Origin: Flavobacterium selenitireducens
Lineage (GTDB): Bacteria > Bacteroidota > Bacteroidia > Flavobacteriales > Flavobacteriaceae
Length of the DNA: 64,000 bases
Reading direction: 5' to 3'
Assembly (NCBI RefSeq): GCF_014748335.1
Contig: NZ_JAAVIY010000001.1
Coordinates: 248,001-312,000, forward strand
Of this stretch, positions 8,108-14,312 are shown one piece after another. Position numbers and translations under genes: made by a program. The stretch's first letter is position 1. Each line of letters opens with the position of its first letter. The notes under the pieces were generated by a model. That model saw only the letters and a list, made by a program, of their open reading frames with translations. It was not told the DNA's origin and ran no database searches.

Positions 8108-8907
8108 ACGAGAAAAGCAATAATTTCAAAGTACGGTTAGGACTCTTTATTTCAGTAGGAATACTGTTGTTCTTCCTGGCCATTTTCTTTATCGGAAAGC
8201 AAAAAAACCTGTTCGATCCCGTATTCCAGCTTACCACCCACTTCAACAACGTAAGCGGTTTGCAGGTTGGCAACACCGTGCGTTTTTCGGGTATCAATGT
8301 GGGAACCGTTGACAATATCCGGATCGTCAACGATACAACGGTTCGCGTGGACATGCTTATCAAGAAGGACGTACAGAAGTTCATCAAGAAAGATTCCCAG
8401 GCCGGGATAGGTTCAGAAGGCATAATCGGCGATCGCGTCGTGGTGCTTTCGAGCGGATCGGTATCGTCTCCGGAAATTAAGGAAGGCCAGGTAATCGCTT
8501 CTTCGGAACCGACCGAAACCGATGCCATCATCGAGAGCCTGTCGGTAACGGCAGACAATGCCGCGGTCGCAACCGGCCAGATCAGCGAAATGCTCGAGAA
8601 TATCAATAAAGGACAGGGCACGCTGGGTCGACTCATACGGGATACCACGATGGCCGACAACATCGACCGCACGATCGTGAACCTCAAGACCAGTACGAAG
8701 AAACTCGATCAAAACATGGAGGCCGCCAAGCATAATTTCCTGTTGAGAGGCTATTTCAAGAAACAGGAGAAGGCGAAGAAAGAAAAGGCGGAAAAAGAAG
8801 CCAAGGCGCGTGAGGAGGCTCAGGAAAAGGCCAAAGAAGCCGAGGAAAAACGCAAGGAAGAGGCAGAGAAAAAGAAGAAAGAAGCCGAAAAAAAGGCAAA
8901 AAAATAG
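8104..8907 (+). CDS. mlaD: MlaD/MCE domain protein with charged C-terminal tail
   Basis: A 267-residue substrate-binding component of the Mla transporter. A single N-terminal helix (VRLGLFISVGILLFFLAIFF) anchors it in the inner membrane. The MCE domain follows at about residues 38-125 (LTTHFNNVSGLQVGNTVRFS, then GINVGTVDNI and GIIGDRVVVLSSG). A helical linker at about 140-215 precedes a low-complexity tail of about 50 residues made almost wholly of K, E and A, probably a long charged helix. E. coli MlaD lacks such a tail. The four-base overlap with the ATPase gene supports one operon. No mlaB or mlaC homologue is visible nearby. Confidence 0.9.
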   Translation: MNEKSNNFKVRLGLFISVGILLFFLAIFFIGKQKNLFDPVFQLTTHFNNVSGLQVGNTVRFSGINVGTVDNIRIVNDTTVRVDMLIKKDVQKFIKKDSQAGIGSEGIIGDRVVVLSSGSVSSPEIKEGQVIASSEPTETDAIIESLSVTADNAAVATGQISEMLENINKGQGTLGRLIRDTTMADNIDRTIVNLKTSTKKLDQNMEAAKHNFLLRGYFKKQEKAKKEKAEKEAKAREEAQEKAKEAEEKRKEEAEKKKKEAEKKAKK

Positions 8908-9048
8908 TCAGTTGATGCCAATCGGATTTCTCTCAGTTGACAACGTTTGTGAGAATTTTATAACAGTACCAAATATTCCTGTAACGTATTCCGACGGGTG
9001 AAAATGCAACTTTGTAGAAATGATTACAACAATTAAAATCCAAACATC

Positions 9049-9312
9049 ATGAGTACAGGAAAAGTAATTTTAGGAGCTGCCGCAGGTTTGGCAATCGGTG
9101 CCGCACTCGGTGTCTTATTCGCTCCGGACAAAGGTGCCAACATCCGTAAGAAAATCGCGGAAAAGGGAAATGACTACGCCAGCGATCTTAAAAACAAGTA
9201 CAATGGCGCCATTGATTCGATCACATCGAAACTTGACGGAATGGAACGCAAGGGTGAAAACCTTTATGAGGAAGGTCGTGCGATTGCCGACAACGTAACC
9301 ACAACTGTGTAA
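9049..9312 (+). CDS. YtxH domain protein
   Basis: An 87-residue small envelope protein with the YtxH/GvpP-like pattern: a glycine- and alanine-rich hydrophobic N-terminus (VILGAAAGLAIGAALGVLFA) followed at once by PDKG and a lysine-rich amphipathic helix predicted as coiled coil. YtxH proteins are often stress-induced; their role is unknown. The downstream genes (a holin-III-like membrane protein and a small soluble protein) follow closely, and this three-gene set is a familiar arrangement in Flavobacteriaceae. A sequence close to the TAnnTTTG element (CAACTTTG) lies about 40 bases upstream, so the set may have its own promoter. Confidence 0.85.
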   Translation: MSTGKVILGAAAGLAIGAALGVLFAPDKGANIRKKIAEKGNDYASDLKNKYNGAIDSITSKLDGMERKGENLYEEGRAIADNVTTTV

Positions 9313-9337
9313 CACCGATTAACCTAAAACACCAAAA

Positions 9338-9700
9338 ATGAAAGAAAAAGTATCGATGCTCAAAGATCTCATGGACCGGGCCGAGACGTTCGCAAAGACC
9401 AATGTCCAGCTCTACCGCCTAAAAGCCATTGACAAAGTAACCGATGTGTTCTCGTCTGTGGCGGCGGGTGTCGTGATCCTGATCATCCTTACTTTTCTTA
9501 TGATCATACTTTCGATTGGCGCCTCGCTTTGGCTTGGAGAGTTACTTGGCAAAATGTATTACGGCTTCTTTGCCGTCGCCGGATTCTACGCCGTTCTGGC
9601 CATACTTTGCGTTGTTTTGCGCAAACGACTGCTCGAGGTGTTGTTCAACAATTATATCGTCAACCAGATATTTAAGGAAAAAGACCATGCAGCCAATTAG
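9338..9700 (+). CDS. Phage holin family (superfamily III)-like membrane protein
   Basis: A 120-residue protein with two predicted membrane helices (VFSSVAAGVVILIILTFLMI and YYGFFAVAGFYAVLAILCVV) preceded by a 35-residue amphipathic N-terminus. This is the layout of the putative actinobacterial holin-X/holin superfamily III domain, which is widespread as an ordinary chromosomal gene. Nothing phage-like surrounds it, so a lysis role is unlikely; the likely setting is envelope stress with the YtxH protein upstream. It overlaps the next gene by 14 bases. Confidence 0.8.
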   Translation: MKEKVSMLKDLMDRAETFAKTNVQLYRLKAIDKVTDVFSSVAAGVVILIILTFLMIILSIGASLWLGELLGKMYYGFFAVAGFYAVLAILCVVLRKRLLEVLFNNYIVNQIFKEKDHAAN

Positions 9701-10076
9701 AAACGATCACGATTTACAGCAAGCCATATTGGAGCTTGAAAAACAAAAGTCAGACGACGGCCAGGCATTGCGTGACCAGTGGACGCTGACCAAACAAAAT
9801 CTCAATCCCATGACGTTGATCAAAGATGGCGTCAAGGATTTGTTCGCCGCTCCGGACGTAAGAACCGGCGTCGTCAAAGGGTTGTTGGGACTCGCTTCCG
9901 GATTCGTTACCAGAAAACTTGTCGTTGGTGAAAAACCGAGTACGGTCCGCAAAGTCGTAGGAACTTTGGCGCAAACAGGTGTTACCAGCCTCGCGTTCAA
10001 ACGAAGCGATGCCATCCAGGAAAAGGGAGCCTCTCTACTTTCTGGTTTACTCAAAAAAATGAAGATCGGCAACTAA
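9687..10076 (+). CDS. Small conserved hypothetical protein downstream of YtxH and holin-like genes
   Basis: A 129-residue protein I cannot assign to a named family. The first 45 residues are polar and helical (DLQQAILELEKQKSDDGQAL). A central segment rich in G and V with a weak hydrophobic stretch (GVVKGLLGLASGFVTRKLVV) might associate with the membrane, and the C-terminus is basic (LLKKMKIGN). I chose the ATG at 9687, inside the end of the holin-like gene, because the frame upstream of it only shadows that gene. The 14-base overlap and the terminator after it suggest that 9049-10076 is one transcription unit. Confidence 0.78.
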   Translation: MQPIRNDHDLQQAILELEKQKSDDGQALRDQWTLTKQNLNPMTLIKDGVKDLFAAPDVRTGVVKGLLGLASGFVTRKLVVGEKPSTVRKVVGTLAQTGVTSLAFKRSDAIQEKGASLLSGLLKKMKIGN

Positions 10077-10137
10077 AGGCGGCCTGTTCGTCAAGGATTT
10101 CCGAATTGGCAAATAATATTGGGATTGTTCCGTTGTG

Positions 10138-10172
10138 AAAATCCGAATCTTATTTGTTTCTTCGGATTTTTT
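10138..10172 (+). terminator. Rho-independent terminator
   Basis: AAATCCGAA and TTCGGATTT form a nine-base stem around a loop of about 14 bases, followed by more T. It closes the YtxH gene set and lies 24 bases before the barrel gene. Confidence 0.72.
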
Positions 10173-10195
10173 AGTTTCAGAAACACAAATCGAAA

Positions 10196-12067
10196 ATGCC
10201 CTCAGTGAAAAAGTTTTGTCTTTTGGTGTTCGCCTTACTGATAGGCTCGGGCGCTTTTTCGCAGACTACTGAACAGCAGGCAAAACAGGATTCGGCGGCG
10301 GTTTACCGCAAAATTGAAAAATACTCCAAGAAACGGAAATGGACTTCTTTCGTCCACGGGCTCATATTCGAGCCGCTCACGCCGAACAAATTAAAGGCAC
10401 GAAAACGGGCACAGGCGCGTCGGTTCAAGGATTATCAGGGCAAGATCGTCCGAAAGATCGACATCATTACGCTCGATCCTTTCGGATATTCGGAAACCGA
10501 TACGACGCGAAAACCGTCCAAATCGCTCGCACACTTTGGAAACCGCCTGCACCTGAAGACCAAACGGCTTACAATACTCAACCTGATCCTCATTAGACGC
10601 AACAAGCCGCTGGATTCGCTTTTGATCAAGGAATCGGAGCGTTTGATCAGGACGCAACGCTATGTGAGACGCGTCCAGATTACGCCGAAAGCCACGACGC
10701 ACCCGGATTCCGTCGACATAGAAATACGCGAACTCGACTCTTGGTCGCTTATCCCGGACTTCTCGGCCTCGACTTCCCGAACCGATTATAAATTGACCGA
10801 ACGCAATTTTCTCGGGCTTGGCCACCAGGTCGAGCAACGCTATCAAAAGGACCTGCGCGATGGGGACGATGCCTATAGTGCAAAATATACGATTCCGAAC
10901 GTGATGAATACGTATGTCCGAACGGTGTTGGCCTATCAACTTGACTTACGCCAGAATTATCTCAAAGGCATCAATATCGAACGACCGTTCTTCTCCCCTT
11001 TTGCGCGATGGGCCGGTGGCGTTTATTTCGATACGCGTTTTAGGGGCGATTCGCTTCCGAATGCGAACAATGAGCTGAGTTGGCAACATCTGAAGACGAA
11101 TGCCACCGATATTTGGGCCGGGCATTCCATCCGGCTTTTCGACGGAAGTTCGGAGGATGAAAAAACGACACGTCTCATCACCACGGCCCGTTACTATAAA
11201 CTCAGGTTTACCGAGTCGCCCACCGCCGAATATGATTCGATCAACTTCTTTGCGACCGAGCGCAACTATTTATTGGGATTGGGCATCAGTTCGAGACAGT
11301 TCGTCCAGGATCAATACCTGTTCAACTACGGTATAATCGAAGATGTCCCTGTTGGGGAGGCATTTGGCATTACGGGTGGCATGCAGCGCAAACACAACAG
11401 GTGGCGCACGTATCTCGGGGCAAGGGTCACCTCGGGCGAATACCACGCCTGGGGCTATCTTTCGGGAAACCTCGAGTACGGCACGTATCTGCGGTCGGGT
11501 GTTTCCGAACAAAGTGTACTTTCGGCCCAAGCCAACTATTTTACGCCGCTATACGAGACGGGCAAATGGAAATTCCGACAGTTCGTCAAAGGCAGCCTCA
11601 TCATCGGAAACGACCGCGAACCATCGTGGGGAGACCGGCTTACGCTAAAAGGAAGCCGAGGCATACAGGGCCTGGAGAGCCGCAGTTTGTTTGGTACCAA
11701 GAAATGGCTTGTGACTTCCCAGACACAGTCTTACGCTCCTTGGGATGTTTGGGGCTTTCGCTTCAATCCTTACCTGACTTACAGCATCGGCATGTTAGGC
11801 GATGGACCGAACGGGTTTAAGAAAAGCAAGGCTTATTCACAGGTCGGGGCGGGATTTATCATTACGAACGATTATCTCGTTTTCAGTTCGTTCCAGATCT
11901 CGTTTTCGTATTATCCGACGATGCCTGACACCGACAGCGGGGCTTTCAAGACAAATTCATTCAGTACCGAGGATTTCGGCCTGATGGATTTCGAACTTGC
12001 AAAACCAAGAACTGTACTTTATGAACAGGAGAATCCTATAAATCCTTCGAGTCAAACTGTAAGATGA
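10196..12067 (+). CDS. Omp85/BamA-like outer membrane protein with POTRA-like region
   Basis: A 623-residue outer-membrane protein. A signal peptide (FCLLVFALLIGSGAFSQ) is followed by a POTRA-like stretch at about residues 80-185: a beta strand (IVRKIDIITLDPFG), the helix DSLLIKESERLIRTQRYVR, and closing strands around DSVDIEIRELDSWSLIP. The remainder is a series of alternating amphipathic strands with FLGLGHQVEQRY and LKGSRGIQGLESRSLFG, like the Omp85 C-terminal barrel (bacterial surface antigen family). BamA has five POTRA domains and about 800 residues, so this is a shorter relative, more like TamA-type or patatin-associated barrels. Its client is unknown. It starts a new transcription unit after the terminator at 10138. 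Confidence 0.8.
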   Translation: MPSVKKFCLLVFALLIGSGAFSQTTEQQAKQDSAAVYRKIEKYSKKRKWTSFVHGLIFEPLTPNKLKARKRAQARRFKDYQGKIVRKIDIITLDPFGYSETDTTRKPSKSLAHFGNRLHLKTKRLTILNLILIRRNKPLDSLLIKESERLIRTQRYVRRVQITPKATTHPDSVDIEIRELDSWSLIPDFSASTSRTDYKLTERNFLGLGHQVEQRYQKDLRDGDDAYSAKYTIPNVMNTYVRTVLAYQLDLRQNYLKGINIERPFFSPFARWAGGVYFDTRFRGDSLPNANNELSWQHLKTNATDIWAGHSIRLFDGSSEDEKTTRLITTARYYKLRFTESPTAEYDSINFFATERNYLLGLGISSRQFVQDQYLFNYGIIEDVPVGEAFGITGGMQRKHNRWRTYLGARVTSGEYHAWGYLSGNLEYGTYLRSGVSEQSVLSAQANYFTPLYETGKWKFRQFVKGSLIIGNDREPSWGDRLTLKGSRGIQGLESRSLFGTKKWLVTSQTQSYAPWDVWGFRFNPYLTYSIGMLGDGPNGFKKSKAYSQVGAGFIITNDYLVFSSFQISFSYYPTMPDTDSGAFKTNSFSTEDFGLMDFELAKPRTVLYEQENPINPSSQTVR

Positions 12068-12113
12068 GTGTCAGGCCGATTCGCGAATTTTACCTGATAA
12101 AAACCATATCGCG

Positions 12114-12308
12114 ATGAACTTAAAGAGAATTTTTGGATGCATACTGACCATCTTGGGCATTATCGGACTTATTTACGCGGCTTACGTGTTCATGAACACA
12201 GGCGGAAAGATGGCAGACATTAAAGCACTCGCCATTTACGGCATTTTAGGGTTGATCTTTTTCGTTTCCGGAATTGGTCTTATCAAACAAACCAAAGATG
12301 CGGCCTGA
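12114..12308 (+). CDS. Small two-helix membrane protein
   Basis: A 64-residue protein with two clear membrane helices (GCILTILGIIGLIYAAYVF and IYGILGLIFFVSGIGLI) joined by a short polar loop, and a polar C-terminus. I do not recognise a characterised family; proteins of this shape are common in Flavobacteriaceae. It starts 46 bases after the barrel gene and is followed by a strong terminator, so it may be cotranscribed with that gene. Confidence 0.75.
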   Translation: MNLKRIFGCILTILGIIGLIYAAYVFMNTGGKMADIKALAIYGILGLIFFVSGIGLIKQTKDAA

Positions 12309-12330
12309 CCAACATCTACACTAAATCAAT

Positions 12331-12353
12331 TAGCCCGTCAAGGGCTTTTTTTA
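12331..12353 (+). terminator. Rho-independent terminator
   Basis: AGCCC and GGGCT form a short stem around GTCAA, followed by seven T. It lies 22 bases after the small membrane protein gene. Confidence 0.75.
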
Positions 12354-12565
12354 TTATCAGACGTAAACTGATAAAACAATCCAAAAAAAGCGTTTCGAGT
12401 CACCTGAACCTGCAAACCTTATCATTGCATAAACTTCAAACATTAAAATATAAACTGCATCCAAAACCCTGATAACTCTGCAAAATATGGGATGAAAAGC
12501 TGTAAAAAGAAAGACAGTAGACGGGCGTTACTTTGTAATGTAGAAACTCAGAAAAAAGAAATGCC

Positions 12566-12991
12566 ATGAAAACGATAAAATTCCTCTCAATCGCTTTGCT
12601 GATCTTCACCGCTAACCTATCGAACGCCCAAAGCCAGTACAGCACCAACGCCGATATCGCAAAAGAATTAGAAGGTATCATTACCGCAGACGACGCATTG
12701 AACGTGCGCTACTTCTACTATCCTAACCTCCAGGCGTATTTCGACCGTCAGACCTCGACATACTTGTATTCCAGAAATGGAGAGGATTGGATTGAAAGTT
12801 CAAAGTTACCTACCGCCCTAAGAGGCTATTCGATAGCGAACAACAAGCGTGTGGCCTTATCTGATTATAGCGGAGACGAACCGTATGTGCTCGTAAAAGA
12901 ACACATGAAGAAATTTCCGGCCAACTATTCGGCTAAACGACAACCCAAAAATGACGAAGACAAATCGCCTGACGCGGTTGCAATGCAATAA
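12566..12991 (+). CDS. Secreted protein of a three-member paralogue family (copy A)
   Basis: A 141-residue exported protein with signal peptide (IKFLSIALLIFTANLSNAQ). The mature part carries a pattern shared with the next two genes: RYFYYPNLQAYFDR, a later DW, LPTALRGYSI, then VALSDYSGDEPYV and KKFP. I do not recognise a named domain. The conserved aromatic and acidic residues, and a predicted all-beta core of about 75 residues, suggest a small periplasmic or surface domain. The gene is isolated by 257 bases upstream and by its own terminator downstream, so the three paralogues are probably transcribed separately. A near-consensus TTACTTTG lies about 30 bases before the start. Confidence 0.8.
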   Translation: MKTIKFLSIALLIFTANLSNAQSQYSTNADIAKELEGIITADDALNVRYFYYPNLQAYFDRQTSTYLYSRNGEDWIESSKLPTALRGYSIANNKRVALSDYSGDEPYVLVKEHMKKFPANYSAKRQPKNDEDKSPDAVAMQ

Positions 12992-13017
12992 ACCCAAAAA
13001 CAAAGATTTACCATCAA

Positions 13018-13045
13018 GGCAGAACAACGTTCTGTCTTTTTTTGT
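13018..13045 (+). terminator. Rho-independent terminator after paralogue A
   Basis: CAGAAC and GTTCTG pair around AAC, with further pairs outside, followed by seven T. Confidence 0.78.
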
Positions 13046-13102
13046 GTTTTATTGTAAGAAAATCTCCTACGAAAACCTCAAATATTGCACTTAAACGTAT
13101 TT

Positions 13103-13136
13103 TTTGAGCACTTTATCGATATTTTTGTTAGTTTTG
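13103..13136 (+). promoter_or_regulatory. Predicted Bacteroidota promoter for paralogue B
   Basis: A TTTG (13103-13106) and an exact TAnnTTTG element (TAGTTTTG, 13129-13136) are 22 bases apart, within the 17-23 range known for Bacteroidota. The start codon follows 25 bases later. Confidence 0.55.
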
Positions 13137-13161
13137 AATCGTTAACCAATCAAACGGCAGG

Positions 13162-13545
13162 ATGATGAATGCAATACAAAAAATCTTCTATTGCGCAATG
13201 ATCTCAAACACAGTGTTGTCCACAGCGCAAGAAACCCATTCAAACAAAAATCTTATTTTAGACCCGTCGACGAACTGTCATATTCGTTATTATTATTATC
13301 CGAATCTGGAAGCGTACTTTGACCGGGAAACAGAGAAGTATATTTTTCGCGATAAAGGGCAATGGAAATCCGAATCTCAAATTCCCAGCGGATATCGCGG
13401 TTACGGATTGTTCAACAAGGCTAACATCGCCATCAACGATTACGACGAGGACAACATCACACAGTTTTTGGATGACCACCGCAAAAAATATCCGTACAAT
13501 TCGCTGCGAAAACTTAAAACGAACAGTACCGCCTCACTCGACTGA
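13162..13545 (+). CDS. Secreted protein of a three-member paralogue family (copy B)
   Basis: A 127-residue protein with an N-terminal signal-like segment (IFYCAMISNTVLSTAQ) and the same core as its neighbours: RYYYYPNLEAYFDRETEKYI, a W-x-S-E-S stretch, IPSGYRGYGL, IAINDYDED and HRKKYPYN. It is more acidic than copy C and lacks that copy's histidine-rich tail. Two adjacent in-frame ATG codons (13162 and 13165) open the gene. No characterised family was recognised. It has its own predicted promoter, and 208 bases of sequence without a gene follow it. Confidence 0.78.
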   Translation: MMNAIQKIFYCAMISNTVLSTAQETHSNKNLILDPSTNCHIRYYYYPNLEAYFDRETEKYIFRDKGQWKSESQIPSGYRGYGLFNKANIAINDYDEDNITQFLDDHRKKYPYNSLRKLKTNSTASLD

Positions 13546-13753
13546 TCTTGCTCACTAAGCATCGCACAAGCGAACTTGGACAAGGCGGCACCTTATCTGA
13601 TATCGCTTTAATTTGGACTTCCAATTTTAATCCTAGCTAAAACCTGCCCTAACTAATTGGCCGTCAATATCAAAAAAATTGCTGCAAAAAAGCAAAACCG
13701 TTTGGCACGGTCATTGAAACGCGCTTCATGACATTAACCTAAAACGTTACGTT

Positions 13754-14224
13754 ATGAAAACCCTCAAATTTTTCACCCTCGCCATGTTGCTTTCCCTTAC
13801 TGCAATCACTACTGCACAAGTTTCGGTAAGCGTAAACATAAATGCTCCCGCACCTGCGTGGATCGCCGCTCCGGTTCCAGCCGCCAGGTTTTATTATCTT
13901 CCCGACATACAAGTTTATTACGACCGTCCCGCGGCCCAGTTTATCTACCTTCACGGAGGTTCATGGATTCGTTCGCGATCGCTCCCGGCGGCTTACCACG
14001 GTTATGACCTCCACCACGGACGCACCGTTTGCCTGACCGATTACCGCGGTCACGCACCTTATGCTTACTACAACACCCACCGCGTGCGATATGCAGGACC
14101 GCGCTATCATCAGCCGGTGCGCACCGTATATGTAAAAGAACATCGCGGGCACGGCCATCACAAGCACCACAAGAAACACCACAAGCACAATAAGCATCGC
14201 GACCGGGACTGGGGCGACGATTAA
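13754..14224 (+). CDS. Secreted protein of a three-member paralogue family (copy C) with histidine-rich tail
   Basis: A 156-residue exported protein with signal peptide (LKFFTLAMLLSLTAITTAQ), then a segment of small hydrophobic residues and prolines (APAPAWIAAPVPA), then the shared core: RFYYLPDIQVYYDRP, FIYLHGGSW, LPAAYHGYDLHHG and LTDYRGHAPYAYYNTHRVRY. The last 30 residues are dominated by H and K (repeated GHGHHKHHKK-type runs), a composition often associated with binding of zinc, nickel or copper; that is inference. The gene ends in a strong terminator. Confidence 0.82.
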   Translation: MKTLKFFTLAMLLSLTAITTAQVSVSVNINAPAPAWIAAPVPAARFYYLPDIQVYYDRPAAQFIYLHGGSWIRSRSLPAAYHGYDLHHGRTVCLTDYRGHAPYAYYNTHRVRYAGPRYHQPVRTVYVKEHRGHGHHKHHKKHHKHNKHRDRDWGDD

Positions 14225-14233
14225 TTAACGCTG

Positions 14234-14257
14234 AGACGCCAACAGGCGTCTTTTTTT
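14234..14257 (+). terminator. Rho-independent terminator after paralogue C
   Basis: AGACGCC and GGCGTCT pair around AACA, followed by a run of T. Confidence 0.82.
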
Positions 14258-14281
14258 GTTTGCTGTTATTTAGTACTTTTG
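14255..14281 (+). promoter_or_regulatory. Predicted promoter of the PIG-L gene
   Basis: An exact TAnnTTTG element (TACTTTTG, 14274-14281) lies 31 bases before the start codon. A TTTG at 14255-14258, inside the T run of the preceding terminator, is the only candidate upstream element; its 15-base spacing is a little short. Confidence 0.45.
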
Positions 14282-14312
14282 GAATCCATCCCAACAACTA
14301 CACATTCCCACA

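Noticed and set aside
9338..9700. Prophage signal from a holin-like gene
   Set aside because: Holin superfamily III proteins are ordinary chromosomal genes in Bacteroidota, and no phage structural, integrase or endolysin gene is present.
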